Below, in pieces: positions 1 through 5,668 of a DNA stretch of 5,668 nt (within the stretch, counting starts at the first letter, position 1; each line of letters opens with the position of its first letter). This stretch comes from Lentisphaerota bacterium (GTDB lineage: Bacteria > Verrucomicrobiota > Lentisphaeria > Oligosphaerales > Oligosphaeraceae). The DNA lies in NCBI GenBank assembly GCA_012799755.1, contig JAAZKQ010000523.1, positions 1 to 5,668 on the forward strand, given 5' to 3'. The notes below the pieces were generated by a model. It worked only from the letters and a program-made list of their open reading frames with translations. It searched no databases and was not told the DNA's origin. The position numbers were made by a program, and so were the translations under genes.

Positions 1-5
1 AGACG

Positions 6-101
6 ACTCGGGCGGCGAGTTTAAGAGCCCAGGGCAAGCCGCGCTGAAAGCGCGTGCCGCCCTGGGTGGAGCATCCCGCCGAATGCACCCTGTAAGGGTG
101 C
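6..101. repeat. Three-hairpin REP-like module, copy A
   Basis: Three inverted repeats follow one another. Hairpin 1 pairs ACTCG (6-10) with CGAGT (16-20). Hairpin 2 pairs CCCAGGGC (28-35) with GCCCTGGG (59-66) and encloses a second stem, CGCGCT (40-45) with AGCGCG (49-54), closed by a GAA loop. Hairpin 3 pairs GCACCCT (85-91) with AGGGTGC (95-101) around a GTA loop. The same order recurs at 3547-3631 with different stem sequences. No coding role is apparent. The layout resembles REP/BIME-type palindromic elements; a structured RNA is the alternative. The left boundary is uncertain because the window begins five bases before hairpin 1. Confidence 0.7.
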
Positions 102-137
102 GACATGGCAAACACGAAAGATGGGGTGTTGTCCAGT

Positions 138-151
138 GAGTGACCGCTTAC
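138..151 (-). repeat. GTAAGCGGTCACTC motif, inverted copy upstream of the protease gene
   Basis: Read on the minus strand these 14 bases are GTAAGCGGTCACTC, identical to 3337-3350 on the plus strand. A diverged relative lies at 3492-3514. The GTAAGCG core resembles a half-site of LacI-family operators, but that is only resemblance. The motif lies about 185 bases before the protease start, so it could be a regulatory site or part of the dispersed repeat family. Confidence 0.5.
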
Positions 152-170
152 GTTTTTTGCGTAAAAAACG
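151..170. repeat. AT-rich perfect hairpin (8-bp stem)
   Basis: CGTTTTTT (151-158) pairs exactly with AAAAAACG (163-170) around the loop GCGT. It directly abuts the GTAAGCG-type motif. The stem has runs of T and A rather than a GC-rich stem with a trailing T-run, so it is not a classical terminator on either strand. Its role is unknown. Confidence 0.5.
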
Positions 171-335
171 GGCTCGCCATCGTGCCGGCAAGGATCGGTC
201 GGATATAGTACTGATTCAAATAGCCAAAGTGGTTGCTGCCAGGCAACTCCCGTCACGGAGTGTGCCGATTGCAACCATTTGGACCTATGCTTGCGCCGTC
301 TTCATTATGTGCACTACTTCCGAAAGGATGCTGTC
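171..335 (+). other. Leader region of the protease gene; only a weak promoter candidate
   Basis: This stretch holds no gene I can support. The open frames through it on the plus strand continue into or overlap the protease in other frames. A weak promoter-like pair is TTGGAC (279-284) and CATTAT (303-308) with an 18-base spacer, which would place the transcript start about 20 bases before the ATG at 336. The match to a sigma-70 consensus is poor and promoter rules for this organism are unknown, so it is a suggestion only. Confidence 0.2.
322..328 (+). promoter_or_regulatory. Ribosome binding site that fixes the protease start at 336
   Basis: GAAAGGA is followed by a seven-base spacer and ATG at 336. 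The upstream in-frame ATG at 279 has no comparable purine-rich site and would add 19 residues that do not look like a signal peptide. The 336 start is therefore preferred. Confidence 0.7.
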
Positions 336-3263
336 ATGTTATTTTCAGCCAGCCGTTCCTCGAAATGGTCAGCGCTGCAGGAGCAGCTGATTCGTCGTTC
401 CAGTACCACATTGATGCATGCCTGCATAGCTGTGGCGTTCTTGTTTGTCGCTATGCTCCAGGCAGCCGAGATTCTTCCCGACCAGGCCTTGACTGCCGTT
501 GACAACTGGTTGCGCTATACCCAGCAACGCCCCTTGGCGACGCCGCTTAGCCGCAATTCAGACAGCGTGCAGAGTATCCGCGATGAGCGGGGCAAGGCAC
601 TATGCCACGTAATTGCTTTGCAAGATGGTGGCTTTGTTGTCACGGGGGCTGACGACGCTGTGGTGCCGATCATCAGCTTTGCCGCCAAGGGCGTCTTCCC
701 CTCTGATCGGAAACATCCCCTGCGCGCCATCCTGCAGCGGGATTTGCCGCGACGCCTGGTCAGGGCCGAGCAACGCCGCGCCAATCCGGCAACGCGCCAA
801 GGCGCCGACAAGACGAGCTACGCCGCGCAGTGGCAGGTGCTGCTGGCGCCTTATCAAAATACCCGAGGCGGCATAGAACTCCCCGATGATCTGCGCGTGG
901 CGCCGCTGCTGCAGTCGGCCTGGGGACAGACCTTCATCTATTCAGCTGATTGGGAAGAAATCAATGTCTACAACTACTACACGCCGCACAACTACCCGAC
1001 AGGCTGCGTGGCAACGGCCGGCGGCCAACTGATGCGAGCCCATGAATATCCCAAAAAATCGGTAAAGAAGCTGACCAAGGAATGTGAGGTTGATGGAGTC
1101 CCCCAAGCCCTGACCATGTTCGGTGGTACTTACGCCTGGTCGGATATGCCCCTCGTACCCGATGAGAGCATCACCGAGGTCCAACAGCAGGCCATCGGCA
1201 AGTTGCTCTATGACGTCGCCGTCAGTATGGAGATGAGCTTCGCCGGCGACGGGTCAGCAGCATCAATGTGGGATTTGAGCGAGCGCCTACGGGACACCTT
1301 TCACTTTGCCAGCGCCAAGTACTTTGTCCTCTGGGATGAAGGCTACTCCATCTCCAACACCACGCACTACCGGGATATGTTGTTGAGCAATTTTGACGCG
1401 GGCTATCCAACCGTGATGGGATTTGTCGGCGAGGAGGGTGGCCACGCAGTCGCCGGTGATGGCTATGGCTTCCATAACGGCTGGCTTTACATCCATCTGA
1501 ACATGGGCTGGGCTGGTTCCGAAGATAGTTGGTACCATGTCCCGCTTGTCGAAACCGAGCAAGATGTCTATTCTTTCTTTGATGAGTTGCTTTTCAACGC
1601 CTTTCCGGATTTCAGCGGTGAACTGATCAGCGGTCGGGTCACTGATATGGCGGGGCGGCCCCTCGCCGACGTCGGCGTCACGGCGCAAAACGCCGCCACA
1701 CAGGTCGTCGTCGCCGAAACCACCACCAATGAACGCGGCATTTATGCGCTGAAAGTACCGGCGCTCGCCCGAGGTTCCTATCGTGTCCGCGCAGCCTTTC
1801 GCGGTGTTGAGGGGATAAGGAACGTTGATGGGGTTGTCGCCAGCGACGATTACAACATCATCAACATGGCGGAGAATGACATCCGGGTGAAAATCGGCAG
1901 TCGCTGGGGCATTGACTTCCAGCTCAATCCGCTGCCTTTCCTCTATACCGTGGTGAATGATACAGTCATTATCACCGGTTATGACAATGGCCCGGCAGAC
2001 GTGGTTGTTCCGGCCACGATTGAAGACTTGCCCGTCGTTGCCATCGCGGCCGGCGCCTTCCAGGGGCTTGACCCCGTGACGAGCGTCGTACTGCCTGATT
2101 CCGTGGCATCCGTCGGCGAGAATGCCTTTGCCGACTGCCTCAATATGCAGAGCATGACCTTTGGGCGTGGCGTGACCGAGCTTGGCGAGGGTGCCTTGCA
2201 GAATTGCCCGGCCTTGGCGAGCATCGTCGTGCCGCCGGAAAATGGCGCCTTCGTGACCGACGCCGCCGGCGTGTTGTTCAGCCGCGACTTCAGCGCGCTC
2301 TTCCGCTATCCGCCGGCGAACACCGGCGAATACGATATCCCAGCTGCTGTCTGCTTCATCCAGCCCTATGCCTTTGATGGCTGCGCGAACTTGCAGAAAC
2401 TCTCCTTACCGGGTAACTTGCGCGACATAGGTGGCGCAGCTTTCCGCCGCTGCGCCACGCTGACCACGCTGACCCTGCCGGCAGCTCTGGAATCCATCGG
2501 CGATGCCGCCTTTGCTGACAGCAGCATCATCGAGTTTATTTTCCTTGGCGCGCCGCCGGACTTGGGGGCCGCAGCCTTCCCGGCAGCGGCGACTGTCCGT
2601 TGCTACCAGGACAATGCCGATTGGGACGGCATTGAGACGTTCGGCGGCTGTCCCGTCGAGAGGATAGCGGTCTTTCATACAGTGTCTTTTGTGCTTGGTG
2701 ACAAAGGACGGACTGAGGATGGCCAGCTCCTCGCACAGGAAATCCGGCATGGTACGGCTGCGCAGGCGCCAAATGTGACCACGGATACTCCCTGGGTCTT
2801 CTCCGGCTGGGATGCCGACTTCAGCGTGGTACTTAGCAATATGACCATTTATGCTTGCTATGCCTACCAGCGCGAGCTTGCTTTGGTTGCCGGCTGGCAA
2901 GTCATTGGCCTTGACTTCGTTCCCGATGAAGATTGCGCCGCCGCCCTGGCAGCCGAAAACCTCTCTCGCTATGACGCTGTTAGAAAGGCTTTCGTTCGGC
3001 AAGGCGACTTGGTCCCCGGACGCGCTTACTGGCTCTTCCGGGAGAAGGCCGGTGGGACCCTTGCTCTCAGCGGCGATGTCGTCGAAGCGTCACTATTGCC
3101 TACTGCTCCCGGCTGGCATTTCGTCGCCGTTGCTGCCAATTACGCCGAGCTGCCGACGGGCATCACCGACGCCTGGCAGTGGCGTGACGGCCGCTATGTC
3201 AGGACGACCACGCTGGTCCCCGGCGAAGGCTATTGGCTCTATAGTCTGGGGGGTAATCGGTAA
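336..3263 (+). CDS. Secreted C10-family (streptopain-like) cysteine protease with carboxypeptidase-regulatory-like, BspA-type LRR and InlB B-repeat-like domains
   Basis: This 975-residue protein is predicted to be exported and to cleave proteins outside the cytoplasm. A signal peptide has a long basic N-region, a hydrophobic core at about 27-41 and cleavage near A43/A44. A Spi-type propeptide follows, recognisable by GGFVVTGADD at 98-107. The C10 catalytic domain spans roughly 190-425: W196 of SAWGQ, nucleophile C224 in TGCVATAGGQLM, H370 in GGHAVAGDGY, and NMGWAG starting at N389 with W392. All key C10 residues are present, so activity is expected. About 427-530 is a carboxypeptidase-regulatory-like beta domain (ISGRVTD...GRPLADV). 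About 535-777 holds six or seven BspA-type LRRs with repeated xxAF signatures. About 778-845 resembles an InlB B-repeat (FSGWDADF). Residues 846-975 form two related repeats ending LVPGRAYWLF and LVPGEGYWLY. No LPXTG, PEP-CTERM or terminal hydrophobic anchor is seen. Natural substrate and any host role are unknown. Family assignment is strong; the C-terminal module is described only from internal similarity. Confidence 0.93.
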   Translation: MLFSASRSSKWSALQEQLIRRSSTTLMHACIAVAFLFVAMLQAAEILPDQALTAVDNWLRYTQQRPLATPLSRNSDSVQSIRDERGKALCHVIALQDGGFVVTGADDAVVPIISFAAKGVFPSDRKHPLRAILQRDLPRRLVRAEQRRANPATRQGADKTSYAAQWQVLLAPYQNTRGGIELPDDLRVAPLLQSAWGQTFIYSADWEEINVYNYYTPHNYPTGCVATAGGQLMRAHEYPKKSVKKLTKECEVDGVPQALTMFGGTYAWSDMPLVPDESITEVQQQAIGKLLYDVAVSMEMSFAGDGSAASMWDLSERLRDTFHFASAKYFVLWDEGYSISNTTHYRDMLLSNFDAGYPTVMGFVGEEGGHAVAGDGYGFHNGWLYIHLNMGWAGSEDSWYHVPLVETEQDVYSFFDELLFNAFPDFSGELISGRVTDMAGRPLADVGVTAQNAATQVVVAETTTNERGIYALKVPALARGSYRVRAAFRGVEGIRNVDGVVASDDYNIINMAENDIRVKIGSRWGIDFQLNPLPFLYTVVNDTVIITGYDNGPADVVVPATIEDLPVVAIAAGAFQGLDPVTSVVLPDSVASVGENAFADCLNMQSMTFGRGVTELGEGALQNCPALASIVVPPENGAFVTDAAGVLFSRDFSALFRYPPANTGEYDIPAAVCFIQPYAFDGCANLQKLSLPGNLRDIGGAAFRRCATLTTLTLPAALESIGDAAFADSSIIEFIFLGAPPDLGAAAFPAAATVRCYQDNADWDGIETFGGCPVERIAVFHTVSFVLGDKGRTEDGQLLAQEIRHGTAAQAPNVTTDTPWVFSGWDADFSVVLSNMTIYACYAYQRELALVAGWQVIGLDFVPDEDCAAALAAENLSRYDAVRKAFVRQGDLVPGRAYWLFREKAGGTLALSGDVVEASLLPTAPGWHFVAVAANYAELPTGITDAWQWRDGRYVRTTTLVPGEGYWLYSLGGNR

Positions 3264-3320
3264 AAGGTTGCGCAATGGTGAGCGGTGCCTTGTGCGTCCG
3301 CCGGCCCATTGCATGTCCTG

Positions 3321-3344
3321 CCGCTTACGTCGCTTTGTAAGCGG
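3321..3344. repeat. Perfect hairpin containing the GTAAGCGG motif in both orientations
   Basis: CCGCTTAC (3321-3328) pairs exactly with GTAAGCGG (3337-3344) around an eight-base loop. The left arm extended to CCGCTTACGT also matches 144-153 upstream of the protease gene. The hairpin lies 58 bases after the protease stop. It has no T-run, so intrinsic termination is not indicated. Confidence 0.55.
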
Positions 3345-3359
3345 TCACTCGTTGATATT
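3337..3359 (+). repeat. 23-base GTAAGCG...TTGATATT repeat, copy 1
   Basis: This stretch matches 3492-3514 in the same orientation at 20 of 23 positions; the mismatches are at positions 8, 12 and 15. Its first 14 bases are the exact reverse complement of 138-151. The three copies bracket the protease gene, one upstream in inverse orientation and two downstream. Confidence 0.6.
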
Positions 3360-3400
3360 CGCAGTCCCGGCAAGCTGAATCAAGCCTGCTTGGCACCTTG

Positions 3401-3471
3401 GCCGCGAAGCGGCAGAAGCGCTGAAGGCGCAAAACATGCCAGTAACCACCCCGGTGGGGAATACACCGGGG
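3401..3471. repeat. Palindrome cluster with GAA loops, copy C (diverged relative of the module)
   Basis: GCCGC (3401-3405) pairs with GCGGC (3409-3413) around GAA. GCGCT (3418-3422) pairs with GGCGC (3426-3430), again around GAA and with one T-G wobble. CCCCGGTG (3449-3456) pairs exactly with CACCGGGG (3464-3471). The linker between the second and third hairpins includes AACATGC and TAACC. This resembles the AACCATGC and TAACCCC segment of copy B at 3562-3577, again just after a GGCGC arm. I infer a related or partial element rather than an independent structure. Confidence 0.55.
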
Positions 3472-3491
3472 ACAATTTGCAGGAAACTCAC

Positions 3492-3514
3492 GTAAGCGCT
3501 CATTCATTGATATT
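3492..3514 (+). repeat. 23-base GTAAGCG...TTGATATT repeat, copy 2
   Basis: Direct repeat of 3337-3359 with three mismatches, 155 bases downstream of it. The core here is GTAAGCGCTCA, closer to the symmetrical GTAAGCGCTTAC pattern of LacI-family operators. It sits between hairpin clusters C and B. Function unknown. Confidence 0.55.
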
Positions 3515-3546
3515 GTGGACCAAGATGTCAGCAAATGGACTTCTTG

Positions 3547-3631
3547 GCGCCGTAGGCGCTTAACCATGCTTAACCCCAGCCTTCAGGCTGGGGTGGTGAG
3601 CTCCCCATGAGGTCGTGCCTTGTAAAGGCAC
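3547..3631. repeat. Three-hairpin REP-like module, copy B
   Basis: Hairpin 1 pairs GCGCC (3547-3551) with GGCGC (3555-3559). A TTAA-starting linker leads to hairpin 2, ACCCCAGCC (3573-3581) with GGCTGGGGT (3586-3594) around TTCA. A 20-base linker beginning GGTGAGC leads to hairpin 3, GTGCCTT (3615-3621) with AAGGCAC (3625-3631) around GTA. Order, linkers and the GTA loop match copy A at 6-101. Three of the seven pairs of hairpin 3 differ between copies with both arms changed together, which points to selection for the structure. Confidence 0.7.
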
Positions 3632-3674
3632 AACAGCAGAAAATGACTGCCGGTACGACCGGTATCAATTGGTG

Positions 3675-3693
3675 ACCGGCTACCGCCGGTTTT
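3675..3693 (+). terminator. Possible intrinsic terminator or last palindrome before lemA
   Basis: ACCGGC (3675-3680) pairs exactly with GCCGGT (3685-3690) around TACC, and the T at 3690 is followed by three more T. The stem is short and the T-run brief, so termination is only possible. If real, it would stop leftward-originating transcripts before the lemA promoter. The alternative is one more member of the local palindrome field. Confidence 0.3.
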
Positions 3694-3792
3694 GCCTTTC
3701 GCCGCCGCGCCGAATTGGCAACGGCGCTTTGCGCCATTAGCTTATTTCGTGCATCGGGTTACCTGGCAAACATTCTCAGCATCCCTGTTCAC

Positions 3793-3799
3793 AAGGAGG
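3793..3799 (+). promoter_or_regulatory. Strong ribosome binding site of lemA
   Basis: AAGGAGG is a near-perfect Shine-Dalgarno sequence, seven bases before the ATG at 3807. It confirms the lemA start and suggests efficient translation. Confidence 0.85.
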
Positions 3800-3806
3800 A
3801 ATCATT

Positions 3807-4364
3807 ATGGTCGGAATTATTCTCATCGCTCTCATCGTAGTCGTCGTGCTGGCTGTCATATCCGTGTACAACGGCCTGATTCGCAAGAAAAAGCTGGTTG
3901 ACAACGCCTGGTCGCAGATTGACGTGCAACTTAAGCGCCGCTACGACCTCATCCCGAACTTGATTGAGTCAGTCAAGGGCTATGCCGCCCATGAAGCCGG
4001 CTTGCTCGAAAAAGTCACCATGGCGCGCACGCGGGCTATGGGCGTGCCCAGTGGCGACACCGGCGCCAAAATCGCTGCCGAGACCGAATTGGGCGGCGCT
4101 CTGCGCGGCCTGATGGTGCAGGTCGAGGCATACCCGCAGCTCAAGGCCAACCAGAATTTCCTCCAGTTACAGGAAGAACTCACCTCCACCGAAAACAAAA
4201 TCGCCTTCGCCCGTCAGCACTACAACGACAGTGCGACCAATTACAACACTGCCATCGCAGTCTTTCCTGCCAATGTCATCGCCGGCATGTTCAGATTTCA
4301 GGACGCCGCGCTCTGGCAGATCACCGAAGCCGCTGAACGCGAAGTGCCCAAGGTGAAGTTCTGA
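3807..4364 (+). CDS. lemA: LemA family membrane-anchored protein
   Basis: This 185-residue protein has the normal LemA length and layout. One hydrophobic segment spans about residues 2-20, followed by the basic RKKK stretch, so the protein is probably anchored by its N-terminus with a helical coiled domain attached. Family hallmarks are the block from N33 to Y59 (AWSQIDVQLKRRYDLIPNLI followed by KGY), YPQLKANQNF starting at Y109, and the TENKIAFARQHYN block near 129-141. The start is fixed by a strong ribosome binding site. Only two bases separate its stop from the next ATG, so it is co-transcribed with the HtpX-like protease. The molecular function of LemA proteins is not settled; the recurrent pairing with M48 proteases suggests an envelope role, possibly as partner or adaptor of the protease, which is inference. 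Confidence 0.93.
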   Translation: MVGIILIALIVVVVLAVISVYNGLIRKKKLVDNAWSQIDVQLKRRYDLIPNLIESVKGYAAHEAGLLEKVTMARTRAMGVPSGDTGAKIAAETELGGALRGLMVQVEAYPQLKANQNFLQLQEELTSTENKIAFARQHYNDSATNYNTAIAVFPANVIAGMFRFQDAALWQITEAAEREVPKVKF

Positions 4365-4366
4365 CG

Positions 4367-5317
4367 ATGGCCGCCAAGCTGACCTTCCATGACATGATTG
4401 CGCGCAATAAGCGCAACAGCGTGATCCTGATGGCGCTGATGGTGGCGCTGCTGTTGCTGCTCGGAGCCGTTTTCGGCGCCGCCTTCGACATGGTGGAGAT
4501 CGGCGTGGCGACGGCGCTGATTGTCGGTGTCATCTGGTTGCTGATTGCCTGGAATGCCGGCGCCGGCACACTCATGGCTTTCAGCGGCGCCAAGGAAATC
4601 GAAAAAAAGGACAATCCGCAGCTTTTCAATGTGGTCGAGGAACTGTCCATCGCCGCAGGCTTGCCCATGCCGCGTGTTTTTGTCATCGAGACCGACGCTC
4701 CCAACGCCTTCGCCACCGGCGCTTCTCCGCAGCGCGCAGCGGTCGCCATTACCACCGGCCTGCTCAACAAGCTCAATCGCGACGAACTGCAAGGAGTCAT
4801 GGCGCATGAAATCGGCCACATCCGCAATTTCGATATTCGCTACACCATGCTCATGGCCATGCTTGCCGGCGCCATCGCCATGCTCAGTGAGGTGTTTTTG
4901 CGCCTGATGTGGCATGGCGGTGGCAGCGCCGTTGGTGGTAGTCGCCGTCGCAGCAGCCGCAAGGAGGGTGGTAGCGGCGGCGCCCAGATCCTGTTCATCA
5001 TCCTCGGCATCATCTTGGCCATTGTGGCGCCGCTGATGACCACGCTCATCCGCCTCGCTCTCAGTCGGCAGCGCGAGTATCTCGCCGACGCTTCCGCAGT
5101 GGAATTCACCCGCAATCCCCAGGGGTTGGCGTCCGCTCTGGCCAAGATTTCCGCCGATAAGACACCGATGGACGTCAGCAACGTCACGGCCCCGCTCTAC
5201 ATCGTCAACCCCAAACTGGGCTTGCGCGGCGGCAGCACTAATCTCTTCAGTACGCATCCGCCGACCGAGGAACGCATCGCCCGCCTCCAAAGCCTCCAAG
5301 GCGGCAGCCAGGGCTGA
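4367..5317 (+). CDS. htpX: HtpX-like M48 family zinc metalloprotease
   Basis: This 316-residue integral membrane protease probably degrades damaged membrane proteins, as HtpX does in E. coli. Two hydrophobic segments lie near the N-terminus (about 18-39 and 45-63). The zinc motif HEIGH is at 147-151 with catalytic E148. Two more hydrophobic segments follow at about 160-181 and 207-230. The third zinc ligand is E237 in SRQREYLAD, with D241 in the usual ExxxD position. The C-terminal STHPPTEERIARL is typical of the family. It is a little longer than E. coli HtpX. A Gly/Ser/Arg-rich loop at about 184-206 between segments 3 and 4 accounts for part of this. The start is two bases after the lemA stop, with AAGGTGAAG (4350-4358) inside the lemA end as a plausible ribosome binding site. 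All catalytic residues are intact. A generic HtpX homologue is certain; orthology to E. coli htpX is likely but not proven. Confidence 0.93.
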   Translation: MAAKLTFHDMIARNKRNSVILMALMVALLLLLGAVFGAAFDMVEIGVATALIVGVIWLLIAWNAGAGTLMAFSGAKEIEKKDNPQLFNVVEELSIAAGLPMPRVFVIETDAPNAFATGASPQRAAVAITTGLLNKLNRDELQGVMAHEIGHIRNFDIRYTMLMAMLAGAIAMLSEVFLRLMWHGGGSAVGGSRRRSSRKEGGSGGAQILFIILGIILAIVAPLMTTLIRLALSRQREYLADASAVEFTRNPQGLASALAKISADKTPMDVSNVTAPLYIVNPKLGLRGGSTNLFSTHPPTEERIARLQSLQGGSQG

Positions 5318-5337
5318 GGATATAGGCGCTGAGCGCG

Positions 5338-5668
5338 CTCCCGCCGGCGGCACCAGCCACCGAACAACCCAAACGCAGGTCTCCCGGCCGTGCTGCGGGC
5401 TTGCAGCCCGCAGCGTCACATGACTCCGCTGGACGCGCACCAGCCACCGCACAACCCAAACGCAGGTCTCCTGACCGTGCTGCGGGCTTGCAGCCCGCAG
5501 CGTCACATGACTCCGCCGGCGGCACCAGCCACCGCACAACCCAAACGCAGGTCTCCCGACCGTGCTGCGGGCTTGCAGCCCGCAGCGTCACATGACTCCG
5601 CCGGCAGCACCTGCCACCGCACAACCCAAACGCAGGTCTCCTGACCGTGCTGCGGGCTTGCAGCCCGC
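5338..5668. repeat. Tandem array of 85-87 bp units with embedded 10-bp-stem palindromes, running off the right edge
   Basis: Landmark CACC(A/T)GCCACCG begins at 5351, 5438, 5523 and 5608, giving periods of 87, 85 and 85. Each unit carries GCTGCGGGCT paired with AGCCCGCAGC around TGC, at 5392-5414, 5479-5501 and 5564-5586, with a fourth begun at 5649 and cut by the window end. The palindrome is identical in every complete copy. The rest differs at a few places: A or C in CCACCG(A/C)ACAAC, C/T and G/A changes after GGTCTCC, and the segment before CACC. The period is not a multiple of three and frames are open on both strands, so the open frames are a composition effect. It begins about 20 bases after htpX and may also act as that transcript's 3' structure. 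A minisatellite-like amplified REP element is the best description. Confidence 0.88.

Larger units (their letters stand above)
3264..3806. other. 543-base intergenic region rich in palindromes, no supported gene
   Basis: Short open frames cross this region on both strands but none has a convincing start site or recognisable product, and they run through hairpins. It contains the two direct GTAAGCG-type motifs, a GAA-loop hairpin cluster, module copy B and a terminator-like hairpin, listed separately. Also present are a CCGGT/ACCGG hairpin (3650-3654 with 3658-3662) and a GGCGC/GCGCC hairpin with loop TTT (3723-3735). A promoter for lemA should lie here. TTGGCA (3715-3720) with TAGCTT (3738-3743) is the best pair I found, but the second box is weak and a hairpin sits in the spacer. 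Confidence 0.6.

Noticed and set aside
151..170. Bidirectional intrinsic terminator
   Set aside because: The stem is mostly A-T and the T-run is part of the stem rather than after it, so it lacks the GC-stem plus T-tail form.
279..335. Upstream ATG at 279 as the protease start
   Set aside because: No Shine-Dalgarno sequence precedes it and the added residues lengthen the N-terminus before the signal peptide. ATG at 336 has GAAAGGA at a good distance.
1..335. tRNA or other known RNA gene in the leader
   Set aside because: The hairpins do not form a cloverleaf and no TPsiC-like or anticodon arm is visible.
411..434. Lipobox or Tat signal in the protease leader
   Set aside because: The cysteine at residue 30 lies at the start of the hydrophobic core, not at its end, and MHA before it is not a lipobox. 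The RRSSTT stretch lacks the rest of the twin-arginine consensus.
3285..3563. Small genes in the intergenic region on either strand
   Set aside because: The frames run through several perfect hairpins and repeats, have no good ribosome binding site and give no recognisable protein.
4298..5539. 413-codon open frame on the minus strand opposite htpX and into the tandem array
   Set aside because: It lies antisense to two well-supported genes, its product has no recognisable domain and is repetitive where it crosses the array. GC-rich codon usage in htpX explains the lack of stops.
5247..5644. Repetitive open frames on both strands through the tandem array, suggesting a repeat protein
   Set aside because: The 85-base period shifts frame at every unit and frames are open on both strands, so openness reflects composition, not coding. 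No ribosome binding site supports a start.
5338..5668. CRISPR array
   Set aside because: The 85-bp units are contiguous near-identical repeats without variable spacers, far longer than CRISPR repeats, and no cas gene is present.

Overview
The window is a GC-rich bacterial chromosomal segment with three convincing genes, all on the + strand, separated by unusually repeat-rich non-coding DNA. No RNA gene, transposase or CRISPR array is visible. Taxonomy can only be inferred. A secreted C10 (streptopain-type) protease fused to BspA-like leucine-rich repeats, an InlB B-repeat-like domain and a C-terminal pair of GW...YWL repeats, together with abundant REP-like palindromes, fits a member of the PVC superphylum such as Lentisphaerota or Kiritimatiellota. 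Bacteroidota cannot be excluded.

Layout. Bases 1-335 hold a three-hairpin palindromic module (6-101), a GTAAGCGGTCACTC motif in inverse orientation (138-151), an AT-rich hairpin (151-170) and the leader of the first gene. Bases 336-3263 encode a 975-residue exported multidomain cysteine protease. Bases 3264-3806 are a 543-base intergenic region packed with hairpins: two further GTAAGCG-type motifs, a GAA-loop hairpin cluster, a second copy of the three-hairpin module, and a possible terminator just before the next gene. Bases 3807-4364 (LemA family) and 4367-5317 (HtpX-like M48 metalloprotease) form a tight two-gene operon. From about 5338 to the right edge runs a tandem array of 85-87 bp units, each carrying a perfect 10-bp-stem palindrome; it continues past the window.

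How the genes relate. LemA and HtpX-like proteases are often neighbours and are probably linked to envelope protein quality control; they share one mRNA here by position. The protease is separated from them by the repeat field and is probably its own transcription unit, acting outside the cytoplasm on protein substrates, with its LRR and B-repeat domains giving binding or spacing. The most notable non-genic signal is the pair of three-hairpin modules on either side of the protease gene. They share hairpin order, approximate spacing and a GTA loop, while the stem sequences differ by paired substitutions.
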